Assembly: GCA_026018925.1 (NCBI GenBank)
Contig: JAKSZU010000029.1
Coordinates: 9,833,378 to 9,897,377, forward strand
From: Tupaia tana
Lineage: Eukaryota; Chordata; Mammalia; Scandentia; Tupaiidae
Direction: 5' to 3'
Length of the DNA stretch: 64,000 bases
The notes beneath the pieces were generated by a model. It ran no database searches and was not told the DNA's origin. It was given only the letters and a program-made list of their open reading frames with translations. Both the position numbers and the translations under genes were made by a program. Shown here piece by piece: positions 53,143 through 63,841 of the stretch. Every line of letters starts with the position of its first letter. Positions within the stretch are counted from its first letter, which is position 1.

Positions 53143-53320
53143 GGGCTGACGGTTGTGGTTGTTGAGGCACTGGACTCCCACATGGTCACTATGGTTTGAG
53201 TACTGGAAATGGTGGCTTGCTTTCTCACTTTTCTTGTCTCTTTCTCTCTCAGGTCAAACTAGAAAACAATAACAACAAACAAATAGATAAAATAAATATA
53301 TAATATTTTTAAGAAAAAGA
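53143..53320 (+). mobile_element. Short-type SINE
   Basis: AGGGGCTGACGGTTGTGGTTG head, CAGGTCAAACTAGAAAACAA tail. It interrupts the old L1 and is absent from the left arm. Confidence 0.87.
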
Positions 53321-53667
53321 GGCATGATGTGATATTTCACAATTGTTTTTATTTGTATTTTCCTAAAGATTAGTGATGTCGAATGTTTATTCATAGGCCT
53401 ATTGGCCATTTGTATACTTTCTTTGAAAAATATATATCAAGTCCTTTACACTTTTCCCTTTCAGTTATTTGTTTTCTGGATATTAACATTTCAATTCATT
53501 TTGAAAATTAACTGTTTATGTAATATATTACTTACCAGTATGTCAACGAGTCTACAGTTCCTTAAAACTTTTTGTTTAATTTGTTGGACAGAATCATTTT
53601 AGTTTTATATAACTTTGTTTATTGTTACTTTTCTTGTTTTTCATCTTAACATAATATAAAATTAGTA

Positions 53668-53932
53668 CAGAGCCAGTAGGTGGTGTAATGTATATGACGA
53701 TGGACTCCCACATGGTCAACCACACTTGAGTCCTGGACCCAGTGGCTTGAAACTCATGCCAGGAATGTGTGTGTGCATGTCCAAAATCCATACAGGAGAA
53801 ATAAGAAGAAGGGATTGCAGCATGGCCATTCCCTGGGGTGGTGATTTCTCACTTTCTATTTCAGTGCTACTCTTTCTCTCCAGTGAGTGCATCTGCCTTA
53901 TGGCAAAAACAAAAACAAACAAAAAAATTACA
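53668..53932 (+). mobile_element. Long-type SINE
   Basis: AGAGCCAGTAGGTGGTGTAA head, TGCATCTGCCTTATGGCAAA tail. Confidence 0.88.
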
Positions 53933-53935
53933 CAT

Positions 53936-54255
53936 GGGGCCAACAGGTGCCATGCTGATTAAGGCACTAGACTCCCACATGGTCAACTGGTTTGAGTTCT
54001 GGACCTGCCGGCTTGAAACATCACACCCAGTGCATGTGTGTGTGTGCCCAAAACCCTGAGAGGGGAATAGAGGAAAACAGATACACTGGGTACATCAGTT
54101 TGTGTCCTAGGCTCTTGGAGGAGAATGGAGGAAAAGACATTGCAGTGTGGCCCTCTCTCAGGTTGGGTGATTTCTCACTTTTTCACAGTCTCTGTCTTCC
54201 TCTTTCTCAAGGGAGCGTACCCATCCTAAGGAAAAAGAAAATTTTAAAAAGGGTA
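53936..54255 (+). mobile_element. Long-type SINE with a duplicated middle module
   Basis: GGGGCCAACAGGTGCCATGC head. The middle module appears twice: CCTGAGAGGGGAATAGAGG (54052) and CTCTTGGAGGAGAATGGAGG (54111), making the copy about 60 bases longer than its relatives. Confidence 0.85.
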
Positions 54256-54299
54256 ATAAAATTAGACCATCTTTAGGCAACAGATAAAAGTTTTAAATT

Positions 54300-54550
54300 C
54301 CAGAGGCAAGCAGGTGATGTAGTGGTTAAGGCACTGGACTTCCACATGGCCCACTGGCTTCTGGATCTGGCAGCTTGACATTCACACAGGGCACATGTGT
54401 GTGTGTGCCCAAAATCCCAAGAGGAGAATTGAGAAGGAATGGCACCGTGACCATTACCCCTGCGAGGTGCTATCTCATTTTCTGTCTCCATGTCTCTTTC
54501 TCTCTGGTGAGCACACCCACCCTATAGCAAAAATATCTTTAAAAATATGT
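54300..54550 (+). mobile_element. Long-type SINE
   Basis: CAGAGGCAAGCAGGTGATGTAG head, CCACCCTATAGCAAAAATAT tail. Confidence 0.88.
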
Positions 54551-54599
54551 GTAATTACAAAATTGTAATATAGCATTTAAATGGAGTAATATACCTACC

Positions 54600-54880
54600 T
54601 AGATAACACAGTAATTAATATTTTATTACAGACTACGGAGACATGTATAGAGACTGGGAAAATGAGATAGTGTGTGAGAGTGCATGGACTCAGCTCTGAA
54701 TATAGAATGGACAAGTATGAACTTAGCACCATGTAGCAGGGTGGAGGTTAGTGGATAGCAAATAACTATGAGGTAACCTTAGGGTTAAGGGGGATTCTGA
54801 TCAAATCTAACTACCTTGATTTAATAGAAAAGTATACAAACAGACCTTGGCAGTTTATGAAGCCTGATTAAATTTTAGTA
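54600..54880. repeat. Arm block matching 19070-19330 inverted
   Basis: Unique sequence. Words such as CTTAGCACCATGTAGCAGGG and GTTAAGGGGGATT recur reversed in the left arm. Confidence 0.88.
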
Positions 54881-54921
54881 AAGCAGAAAATCTTTGTCAA
54901 TATAGACAGAATTATTTAAAC

Positions 54922-55110
54922 ACTGGGACAGCAGGTGGTGTGGTGGTAAAGGTGCTGGACTCCCACATGACCAGCCATGGTTTGAGTTCTGGACCTGGTG
55001 ACTTGGTTTCTCACATTCCTTCACTCCCTGTCTCTGTTTCTCTCTGGTTCAATTAAAACATAATAATAATAAATAAATTTAAATGAATAAGTATTTGAAA
55101 AGACAAAACA
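54922..55110 (+). mobile_element. Short-type SINE
   Basis: CTGGGACAGCAGGTGGTGTGG head, CTCTGGTTCAATTAAAACAT tail. Confidence 0.88.
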
Positions 55111-55194
55111 GAAATTATTTAAACCAAATTTTAAAAGTAATTGAGTCTGTTCTCTCTCACACACACAACTATTTAAAACTATTTTAAAATAATC

Positions 55195-55243
55195 CTGAAG
55201 CTAACTCTCCAGACCCAGCATCTTGTAAGTCACACTGGGTGCC
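55195..55243 (+). mobile_element. SINE, first half, interrupted by the LTR
   Basis: GACCCAGCATCTTGTAAGTC to CACTGGGTGCC. The second half resumes at 56532. Confidence 0.8.
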
Positions 55244-56531
55244 TGTCGAAGACCAGTCTCCGTAGGGGTGGGTTGACTCAACAGAGGTGGCACTGGAGAG
55301 AAAGACTGAGGCTTCAGTGCCTTTTTCTTGCACATCCTGAGTTGGACACTCTCAGAGATTGCTCTCTGTAGAGTGACAACTGCTAGGAATCATCGTGCCT
55401 TTTTATTGAAAATGTGATACATGCAAGTAAACGGGTGAGGGGCTACATGTTCTAATTATCAGTTCATAAAGTTTTAACAATAGGGACCATAGATTCCATT
55501 CAGGGTTTGATTAAGGGAAGGTCTATTAATCATCAACACAGTTTAACAATTGTTTGATTGCTGTAAGCAGGTTTTCAGGAACTTCAAGGAATGCAGTTTC
55601 AGGGAACAGCTCCAGCAAGCAGAGTTAATTATCAGCCAATGCTCGGCGGCAGCCATCTTGTGATTACTAAGTACGATGCTAAGAAAAGAAAATTTCAAGC
55701 ATAGTTATTAGTTCTTATGGATCTCAATAAAGAATGATACGTATATAATTCTATAGGGATCTAAAACTTAATTTAAGGAATCCTAATCCTATCTGTTCTA
55801 AAGGGGTGAACCTATTGTTCACTTGGTGAGGTTAAGGGGATACTTTAAACAGCTTCTTCAACTGGCAGTACATTTTTTCTTAAGTCAAAAGTAAAGTGAC
55901 TAACAAGTTAATGAAAACTTTAAAATGGGTTTGTGGTATACCTGAGTGTTCTGTTGTGCATTCACTTGTGTAGCCTGTGGTGCCACTGTTATGTATTTTG
56001 TTAGAACATCAGCTACTGTGGGGCGAGAGTGTCCTGGGCCAGTTTTGGCCTAATCCTATTGTATGTAAAGAAAAGGTTATTTTTAAGCTTATGTTAAATG
56101 TGTCTTGAAGGGCCTTCTAAAGGTCAAGAAGATTATTTTTGCCTAGATGGAACTTCAGCATACCCTCCATCATGGCCACAGGGATGAAGCATTGTAATAG
56201 GTGGTCGGGGCAAAGGGGAGCGGTCGGGGGACTTTCAGGAAATCTTACCACATACTCAAGATGTATGGGAGAGCTATGTAATTCTTTTATAGTAGTATAT
56301 CAGGGAGTCAAAAGGGGGTCGCTTCCCAGCAAGGCTACCGCAGTCTCCAGAGCATACAGCAAGCGGCCTTGCTAACATGCTGAGTCGACCCAAGCTTTGC
56401 TCATAGGTCGGGGGGGGGGGGGGCGGGGGCGTACAGCAACGACCTTGCCAACATACTGAGCCGACCAAGGCTGTACTCAAAGGTCGAGGGCTCAAACAGA
56501 TCCTGGGGCCTCACCGGGTCAGACTCCTCCA
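55244..56531 (-). mobile_element. Solo LTR of a class II (ERVK/IAP-like) endogenous retrovirus
   Basis: 1,288 bases starting TGGAGGAG and ending CTTCGACA on the minus strand (TG...CA), with a 6-bp target duplication GGTGCC (55238-55243 and 56532-56537), the size usual for class II ERVs. U3 is about 1.1 kb and its first part holds two ~80-bp diverged copies of an ACAGCAA/CCGACC-containing motif around a G run (56411-56423). The polyadenylation signal AATAAA is at 55406-55401, leaving a short R-U5. No gag, pol or env remains. The U3 part near 55456-55672 is the relative of the LTR piece in the composite at 30684. Confidence 0.88.
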
Positions 56532-56690
56532 GGTGCCTATGCCTGCATGGCTAGAATCCTAAGGAGACTGGAGAGGGCCATCCCTCTGAGGAGTAATTTC
56601 TCATTTTCCCTCACTTTCTGTGTCTCTTAAGTAAGCATACATGCCCGATAGCAAAAACAGAAAAAAATTTAAAAATACCTTAATTAATAG
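56532..56690 (+). mobile_element. SINE, second half, after the LTR
   Basis: GGTGCCTATGCCTGCATGG to GCATACATGCCCGATAGCAAA. Homologous to the uninterrupted SINE at 18350-18540. Confidence 0.82.
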
Positions 56691-56699
56691 TAAAAAACA

Positions 56700-56945
56700 A
56701 CACCATTTTTGAGCTGTTTAGAAATACGACATTGGGGGTACAGAGGGTGCACAGCAGTAAAATCCAATGCTCCATGAGGGTGACTTACCTGGAAATATTT
56801 CTGGGGTTCATGGCTAGAGATCTACTTGTGTATGCTGAGCACATGTTTGCTGTTGTTCAAGGCTGGCTGAGTGTGAGAATTAATCATGATATCAAGACTC
56901 TCTTGAGGGTGTTATCTGTCTCTCTCATGGAAGAAAAAAACCTTT
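56700..56945. repeat. Arm block matching 18090-18330 inverted
   Basis: Words GCTCCATGAGGGTGACTTACC and GGCTGGCTGAGTGTGAGAAT recur reversed in the left arm. Confidence 0.88.
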
Positions 56946-57078
56946 TGTAATGAAGAATGAATCCTCTAGAATACTAAAAGAAAAATATTTATATAATTAT
57001 ATAGTTAAGGCCTCATGCCTCTGTGATCAGTTGGCAATGGGTGTAAGTGGCACCACCTCTGCACTCAGTATGGCAAAG

Positions 57079-57424
57079 ATGGGGGCCCAGAGTAGCACCA
57101 TGGCCACCACTGAGGTATGTCAGGACCTGTTCATCAGGTATTGCATTTAGTTTGATTTTAGTTTACCAAAGAGAGAGCTAGACTTTCCAAGTTACCTGAA
57201 CTTAAAGATCCTAAAGCAGTTCTGAGTCTTTCCTGAAGAAATTCAGCTTGGTGAAGAGTTATTAGCCCAAAGTGAGTAAGAGAAGGGCATGGACTATTTG
57301 ACCAATGTCATCACTGTGTGTGGACATCCACAAGAGTTGCTTCAGGTGCTACAGCATATGCTGCTACGTCCCATGTTCCAGATACTGCTGAACAAGCTCC
57401 CAACAATCAATCAAAGGATTTTTT
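57079..57424 (+). pseudogene. TOMM20: TOMM20 processed pseudogene, right copy
   Basis: From ATG 57079 the frames read STMATTEVCQDLFIRYCI, stop, then after a loss of about 20 codons PKRELDFPSYLNLKILKQF, stop, EEIQLGEELLAQSE, stop, EKGMDYLTNVITVCGHPQEL and LLNKLPTINQR. These follow the order of TOMM20, the outer mitochondrial membrane import receptor, through its TPR-like core. No introns; at least three stops. It is cut at 57424, where a SINE begins, and the acidic C-terminus is lost. The partner copy is 17626-17528. Confidence 0.9.
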
Positions 57425-57429
57425 TAAAG

Positions 57430-57675
57430 AGATTTTTCCCTGGACATAATGGCTATGTCGCTGGACTCCCATGTAGTCAACCATGGTTCAAGTCCCGGAC
57501 TCACTGGCTTAAACTCATGCCCGTCACATGTGCATGTATGTCCAAGATCTCAAGAGGGAAATAGAGGAGAAGGGATTGTAGTGTGCCCATTCCCCTTGGG
57601 GTGTGATTTGTTACTTTGTGTCTCTCTGTCTTTCTGGCAACTGGATGTGCCCTATAGCAAAAAAAAAAAAAAAAA
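57430..57675 (+). mobile_element. Long-type SINE
   Basis: CTGGACATAATGGCTATGTCG head (first bases altered), GTGCCCTATAGCAAAAAAAA tail. Confidence 0.88.
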
Positions 57676-57747
57676 TCAAAAACCAAAATCCAAACAAAAC
57701 TCTCAAAAAAAAAAAAAAACCAAAAACAAAAAACAAAAAACAAAAAG

Positions 57748-57903
57748 AGTCTTTAATGTTGTCCTTGGATAGGAAGCATAAATGTTCTCTGGAATTCAGC
57801 AAGGACCCAATTGTGCCTTGGAGGTAAGTGTACTCAGATGAGGGACAAGGCAGAAGGAGAGATGATATGATGGCCAGGACAATAGATGAATGGAGCTAGG
57901 GAA
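57748..57903 (+). repeat. Block matching 8292-8450 in direct orientation
   Basis: It abuts, at 57903, the inverted copy of sequence ending near 6115 in the left arm. This is the signature of a small inversion plus loss inside one arm. Confidence 0.8.
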
Positions 57904-58194
57904 TGGAGCCTATGACTCTTGCCACCACAGAAGGGTACTATATTCTCCTTTCAGGGGCTCTAAAACAACTATGTGATTAGGAGAAACTTCAAAAGCCAAC
58001 TACTGTGAGGAGTAACTACAGAAATAAATAAAAGGCATTTATATTAGAAAGGAATACCTCCAGTTACCTTTGCTTGCAAATGACATGACACAGTTTTTAG
58101 GAAGTTATAAGGAACTGGCTACCAACTATTAGTACTAATAAATAAGTTCAGGAAAGTAACAGGATATAAAATGAATATACTGAAATAAATTATA

Positions 58195-58445
58195 TTTCTT
58201 TTCTTTTTCACTTTGCCAAAAGACATGTTCATTCACTGAGGAGAAAAAGAAAAGGGTAAATGAGAAAACATCCCAAATGGGCCATAGTCATGCTTCAATC
58301 TCTTCTCCTCCATCTCTCTCTCCTTTTGAAATTTTAGCTATGACTTCATACACATCCCATGTGTTTCTAAAGCCAAATCCAGGACTTGTACTGTGCAGTC
58401 TGCCATGTAGTATCTGGCAGCCTTAGTCCATGGAGTTGGCCCCTT
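58195..58445 (-). mobile_element. Old long-type SINE shared by both arms
   Basis: Partner of 5597-5850. Confidence 0.7.
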
Positions 58446-58674
58446 AGGCCAATTGCTCCATTAAGAATAATTTTAACAAAAGAAGGATAAACTGGAACAC
58501 TGAAAACTACAATACATGGTTTTAATGTTGGAAATAACTCACAGCTCTGAGGCTCCTTTCCATATTTCTGGAAAACTGACCATCTTAGGAAGAGGATAGA
58601 GATTGCCTCTTGGTCTATTACTCGAAGTGAGCCCAAGGTGAGGTTTACATGTCCAAATGTACATTTTATTTTTG

Positions 58675-58834
58675 GGAGGTAGGCATTATTTACTTTATTT
58701 TATTTGTTATTACTTTTAAATTTTACCAGAGAAAAAGGGAAAGTGAGAAAGCAAGCTGCCAGGTTCAGGACTCAAACCGTGTTTGGCCATGTGGGAGTTC
58801 AACACCTTAACCACCACACCACCTGCTGACCCCT
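58675..58834 (-). mobile_element. Short-type SINE shared by both arms
   Basis: Ends CCACCTGCTGACCCC before CTATTGTC; partner of 5189-5372. Confidence 0.9.
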
Positions 58835-59216
58835 ATTGTCTTCATTTTAAAATGCAGAAAACTGAAGTCCACAAAGAGAGGAAACAACACTATATCTTAG
58901 AGGTAGTAATGTCAGGGATTGATTACCCCACTCATTCCCTGCCAATCATCTTGTATTTAAATGCCTCCCCAATAACATAACAATACGTGTTTAAGAGAGA
59001 CCTGGTATCCAAGGGTGGGAGGAAGGGAAGCCAGGGATTCAAAAGTAGAAGATGAAAGAATATTGCGGGATCAAGACTAAGGTTTTTGTTTCTATAGAAC
59101 AGGGTCACTGAAAGACACTTACAGCGTCAGAGAAGACATAAGAATTTGAACATGGCAGGGCATATAAAACAAAAAAGAAAAACCAAGCATAGGTCTTGAA
59201 CAAGATCATGTCTCAT

Positions 59217-59475
59217 GGGACCAGCAGTTAGAGTAATGGCTATGTCGCTGGACTCCCACGTAGTCGCCCGTGGTTCGCGTCCCAGACCCGGTGGCTTAAA
59301 GCACATGCCGGCGCCAGGCGCATGTGCGTGCGTGCCCAAGACCCAAGAGGAGAATGGAGGAGAAGGGATTGCAGCGTGGCCATCCCCCCTGGGGGGTGAT
59401 TTCTCACTTTCTGTCTCTCTCTCTCTCTGGTGAACGCACATGTCCTATAGCAAAAACCTCTCCAAAAAAAAAGAA
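59217..59475 (+). mobile_element. Long-type SINE, young
   Basis: GGGACCAGCAGTTAGAGTAATGG head, GCACATGTCCTATAGCAAAA tail. Absent from the left arm. Confidence 0.95.
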
Positions 59476-59929
59476 AAGCCTGTTTTATAATTCTGATATC
59501 TTATCTCATATATACACTAGAACAGTTTTCCAATTGTAATACCCATTGAACATTCAAAAATCAACTTAGTGGGTGAAAATAAACATATTTTAATGAGTGC
59601 AAGAGAATTACCATAGTAATTATTTGTTTCTCAACCTAAAACACATTATTTTTCACGCTTTAGATTGCATCACTCCAAAGAGTTGGTGGTCTGACAACAG
59701 GAATAACTATCAGGACAACAAATACATTAAGCTACTTACTAATGTCTTTGACTAAGTGACCCACTAGCGAATTTCCCCCTTATCCCCGAAATGCCAAAAC
59801 CAGGATTTAATAAAGAGCCAGGATCCTGTCTCTCACTCACGTGGATAGAGACTGTTCCTCTCCCCTCAGGTTCTGGTCTCCTGGTGACAGGACTCTCCAC
59901 CTGAAAACACAGAAAACTTCACTTTGGTG

Positions 59930-60120
59930 CCAAATCCAGGGTCGCAGAGCCTTGAGGGAAATGTAGTCTCTGCTCCGATGACGTCTACAGCACAGGCCAA
60001 GGAGGGCGGCTTTTTCAGATTCTCTCTCCGCCTGTGGCTCTCAGTTCCTTCCTTGTGGTCGCTGGGGAGAACCTGCCGTGTGCTGACCGTGCTCTGCCGG
60101 ACACGGTGTCCATGACGGTG
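59930..60120 (+). promoter_or_regulatory. Promoter and first coding exon module, right copy
   Basis: Mirror copy of 3850-3653, reading rightwards. It has a GFY/ZNF143-like word on the opposite strand (GGGAAATGTAGT, 59956-59967), a CRE-like TGACGTCT (59979-59986), then a GC-rich leader and ATG (60112-60114), ACG and donor GTGAGT (GT at 60118). The exon would run out of the window's right side; no second exon is seen before 64000. Both modules point away from the V2R gene. Confidence 0.6.
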
Positions 60121-60422
60121 AGTCTGAGTGTGAAGGAGGAGGGTTGCAGGTTTTGAGGGTCCTAGTAGGTGGAAGGTGTCCCTCTTCCTTGGTGGGAGCA
60201 TAAACGTGGCGGGGAGGTTGGGTGGAGGAGGAGGGGTGCTCAAGGGAAGGTGCAGCCCCTGGTCCAGGCTGGGTGGGGAGAGTGTGAGGAAAGAGGTGAC
60301 CTGGGCTTTGCCTTCAGTAGCTGCTTTGTCAGAAGGTGGGTGTGTGCATTCAGGTGTACAACGGTGACTCCAGAAGCTCCGGAATTGGGTGATCCAGTCC
60401 AAGCTGGGCACGGAGTACGTTT

Positions 60423-60692
60423 CTTTTTTTTTTTTTTTTTTCCTTTGTTTTGGAGAGGCTTTTGCTATAGGGCGCGTGCGCTCGCCAGACAGACAGAGAG
60501 ACAGAAAGCCAGAAATCACCCCCCAGGGTGATGGCCACGCCGCAATCCCTTCTCCTCCATTCTCCTCTTGGGATCCTGGGCACACACCACACGCACCCAG
60601 TGTGAGTTTGAGCCACCGGGTCCGGGACGCGAACCCTGATCGTCTACATGGGAGTCCAGCGACATAGCCATTACGCCAACTGCTGGTTCCTC
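60423..60692 (-). mobile_element. Long-type SINE, young
   Basis: Inserted in the right arm between GCACGGAGTACG and TCGGTTGGTTATATTTTG. The left arm is uninterrupted there (about 3325-3335). Confidence 0.95.
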
Positions 60693-60694
60693 GG

Positions 60695-61330
60695 TTGGTT
60701 ATATTTTGATCAGCGAGAATGAAGAGGACATCAAGTCAGCCAAATTATAGGAGTCGTTATTACCAGCGACTGTGAGAGCTCTCATGTCTCTCAGAGACCC
60801 CGCAGCCCCCAGTGTAGGGAGAAGGGTGCTTGTAAAGGCAAAAAAGCACATTTGCATTGATGTGGCAGGAACAGTAACCATTGAGGAGGGAACGGGAAGA
60901 AAGGGAGAGGAGAGCCCAATGGAAAGCAGTCACAGAAGCCTGATCAAGCAGGTTAATAATTACTAAGGGCACCTTCCAGTTCTTGCTTAAATTAAACACA
61001 AGGAAATCTTAATGGTCTTCATGGCTTGGGGCAAGGAGCTTATCACTAAGGAAGTTCTCAAGGTAGGGGGTTTCAGGTTTTATGGTAAAGACAGCAAGAA
61101 TGTTAATCACTCTTGTTTACACAGAAAGTTCTAAGCAAGTTTCCAACATAGAGTTCACAATGGAGGTTCTCCTGCTTCAGGTTGAGGAGCCAGGGGGTCA
61201 GAGGACCAGGAGTTCAGCTTCCAACTCTGCTGCAGGATCCTGATGAGAGAGGAGTAAACTCTCTGGTTAGGTAGATAGGGTGAGGAGTCCACGGAATGGA
61301 GGGGAGGAGACAGGATGGAGTCAGTACAGT
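60695..61330 (-). mobile_element. Probable ERV1-like LTR, right-arm copy
   Basis: Inverted partner of 2640-3335. Its poly(A) signal position reads AATAAC. Confidence 0.45.
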
Positions 61331-61644
61331 GAAACCTTTAATAAAAAATACATTCACAACTCTCAGCAGAAATCAATTGTTAGTTCTTGTTTCTTGCTTG
61401 GACAGAATGATCCATATCATTGCTACATTCCAAATGAAAAGTGCAGTGTCTCTTGGTCTGGAGAGCAGTAGAGGGAAGGACCTTGAACAACAAACTCTTC
61501 TTTCATATTTCAAAAAATTTATGAGCACTTGCTGACTGGCTAGAAATGGACAAACTGGCTGTAGTCCTGAGCACAGTGTCCAACTCAAGGACAATGATTA
61601 GTTTAAGACTCCTGGTGGCACAAAACTCTTGTGCTGGCATTGCT

Positions 61645-62045
61645 TTTTAAACAGTATTTTTTTCTCCATCTCCTTAGACAAAATTATTTTTCACATTGCT
61701 TTTTTTATTTTTCTTGTCAGGGTTCATTCTGACACCCTGAGTGTACCCATTTGCTTAGCTGGAAGCTTTGACTGTTTTCTAATCAAATTTGTTTACTATC
61801 CTTTTGTCCACATTTCTAATTCTTTGTGACCATCAGAGAAGAACCTGCCCGGGTGTTGTATCTGAACACCTTACACTTCATATGGATGGTACTCTGTATC
61901 TCATTAGGTTTATCAATCTGTGGACTCTTTGTAGACAGTGTTCCTATGGCAACTCTGTTTGTGGGGTGTCTTGGTGTCTTAAAGTGAATGAAGCCTCTGG
62001 TTCTCTCCTGCATTTCTTTGGCCTGTCTAGCACTCCTGGGTAAGT
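61645..62045. other. Sequence beyond the right arm, nothing recognised
   Basis: No coding family; short frames only. Confidence 0.45.
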
Positions 62046-62049
62046 TACT

Positions 62050-62322
62050 TTTTTTCTTTTAAGATTTTTGCTCTGGGGCACAAGTACTTGCCTCAGAGAT
62101 ACACAGATGGGCAGGGTGGGTGAGGAGGAAGGAGAAATCACCCCCCAGGGTGATGGGCATGCCAAAATTCCTTCTTCTCCATTTTTCTCTTGGGATTTTG
62201 GGTACATGTGAACATGCTCTGGATGTAATTTTTAAGCCACTGGGTCTGGTAATCAAACTACAAAGTTGTATGTGTATCCAGCAGCCTTTGCTCAATGCCA
62301 CTGGCTGGCCCACTACTGGGTA
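62050..62322 (-). mobile_element. Old long-type SINE
   Basis: GATTTTTGCTCTGGGGCACA; ends CCACTGGCTGGCCC. Confidence 0.86.
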
Positions 62323-62335
62323 AATTTAAAAACTT

Positions 62336-62615
62336 TTAGGGTCCATCAGATGGTGTAGTGGTTATGGTTTTGAACTCACACTTGGCTGAAGGAAGCGGCA
62401 GCCTTTCCTTTAGTACAAGACCCGGCAGCTTGAAAATCCCACTAGGCACATGTGCCTTTTATGTACAAACTTCCAGGAGGAGAATGGAAAGAAGGGATTG
62501 TGGTGTGGCCATCACCCTTAAGGGGTGATTTCTCATCCCTCTCCCTCGTTCTGTCACTGTCCAGCAAGTGCACTCACCCTATGGCAAAAAATCTAAGGGG
62601 AAAAAAAGGAATTTT
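62336..62615 (+). mobile_element. Old long-type SINE
   Basis: AGGGTCCATCAGATGGTGTAG head with a ~25-base insertion near 62385; GCACTCACCCTATGGCAAAA tail. Confidence 0.86.
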
Positions 62616-62639
62616 ATACAAGTTCAAATTCAGAATCGA

Positions 62640-63570
62640 GTGATAGTGATTTCTGTTAGGCCATTTGGAGTACTGGTGAATGGTAGCATTTTATTTGGAA
62701 TAAAGTAAGTATTATGAAGTTAGAAAATTATACTGTACAGATAGGAATCTCACCTGAAAGAACACCCCTATGGCCTGAATACTGTATTAGTACTTCAGAG
62801 CAGTGGCAGAAGAACCTGGGAAAGGAAAAAACAAAAAAGTTTACCTACAGTAATTATTGATCTTTCTTCCTAGAGTAGACAAAATTTGAATAATCCTACC
62901 TTATTCTGAAGTCCTGGATGTTGCTCAGAGGTTTGGACCATCTTTTAGAAGGGATAGAGAGTATGACTGAGATGGGTAGGCAAAGTCCTAAAGATGTAAC
63001 TTATTGGAGAAAGCTTAGAGTGTGGCCTGGCGTGAAGTTATAACCTGTCATCCTGTCATCCTGAGATTGTCTACAGTGCTGTGTAAACAGACTCCATTCT
63101 TTCAATCTGTAGTTATTGTTTCCTGTGTTTGAGTTCACTTAAACCTGATCTGTCACCAAATTTGGTAAGTAGAGGAAAGCAGATGCACCCTCTATCTTGA
63201 TTGGTTTTCCTAGTAGTTCAGGAAGGGTTTGCCAAAGTATTTCTGCCTTATAAGAAAAATGGAAATAAATTAGATTTGAAATGTGTCTTTCCCAGAATGT
63301 GGTTATTTGTAGGTACTAGACATTCTGACGTTTGGCTAGTGTTATCTGCTTTTTTTTTTTTTTTTTAACCAGGTTTCAATCAAATCAACCATTTTTTTTT
63401 TTACTTTCAAAATTTTTTATGTCACATTGAGATTAACACAAACATGACTTGCAATACCTTTCCTATCCCTCAAGAAATTTTGTGACTTTTGTGGTTTCAA
63501 AGGATTTTCCACTTAATAACAGCAATGCCTTATTAAGATGATAAATTCTGCAGAAAATTTTTATAAGAGC
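62640..63570. other. Gene-free sequence
   Basis: AT-rich, no family recognised; T runs at 63351-63366 and 63391-63403. Confidence 0.5.
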
Positions 63571-63574
63571 TTTT

Positions 63575-63841
63575 TTATTTCTTCTGTTTTTTAAAGGTAT
63601 TTTTGCTGTTGGACACACACACCCACCAGGAAGAATTCCTCCGATCCCCCCAACTTTGGGGGATGGCCAATTCTGTAATCCTTTCTCTTCCTCTCTCGTA
63701 TGTTTTTGGGTGTACACACATATTCACTCACTTACTCATGTGCCTGGCATGGTTTTCATGCCACTGAGTCTGGGACTTGAACCACATAATCAGCCACGTG
63801 TGGGATCTACTACCTTAACCACTGTGCTTCCCACTGACCCA
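63575..63841 (-). mobile_element. Old long-type SINE
   Basis: GTATTTTTGCTGTTGGACAC; ends CTTCCCACTGACCC. Confidence 0.83.

Larger units (their letters stand above)
52250..53660 (-). mobile_element. Ancient L1 fragment, split by SINEs
   Basis: Antisense old-L1 text: ATTTCAATCAGCATAATGTC, GGCTGAATAATATTCTATG, AGTTCTATTTTTAATTTTC and ATTGGCCATTTGTATACTTT. Part of it (52868-53350) is the inverted partner of 19425-20240. Confidence 0.78.
52868..61643. repeat. Right arm of the inverted segmental duplication
   Basis: Inverted partner of 2066-20240 (matches listed there). The outermost shared base pair is near 61643, where the left arm ends at the SINE tail near 2064. It is shorter because L1 and tandem-array sequence is missing, but it has gained a solo LTR and young SINEs. 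It keeps one block (57748-57903) in the opposite orientation to the rest. Confidence 0.85.

Noticed and set aside
59866-60585. 239-codon minus-strand frame
   Set aside because: It runs through a SINE and then antisense through the right promoter module. The left arm does not keep it.
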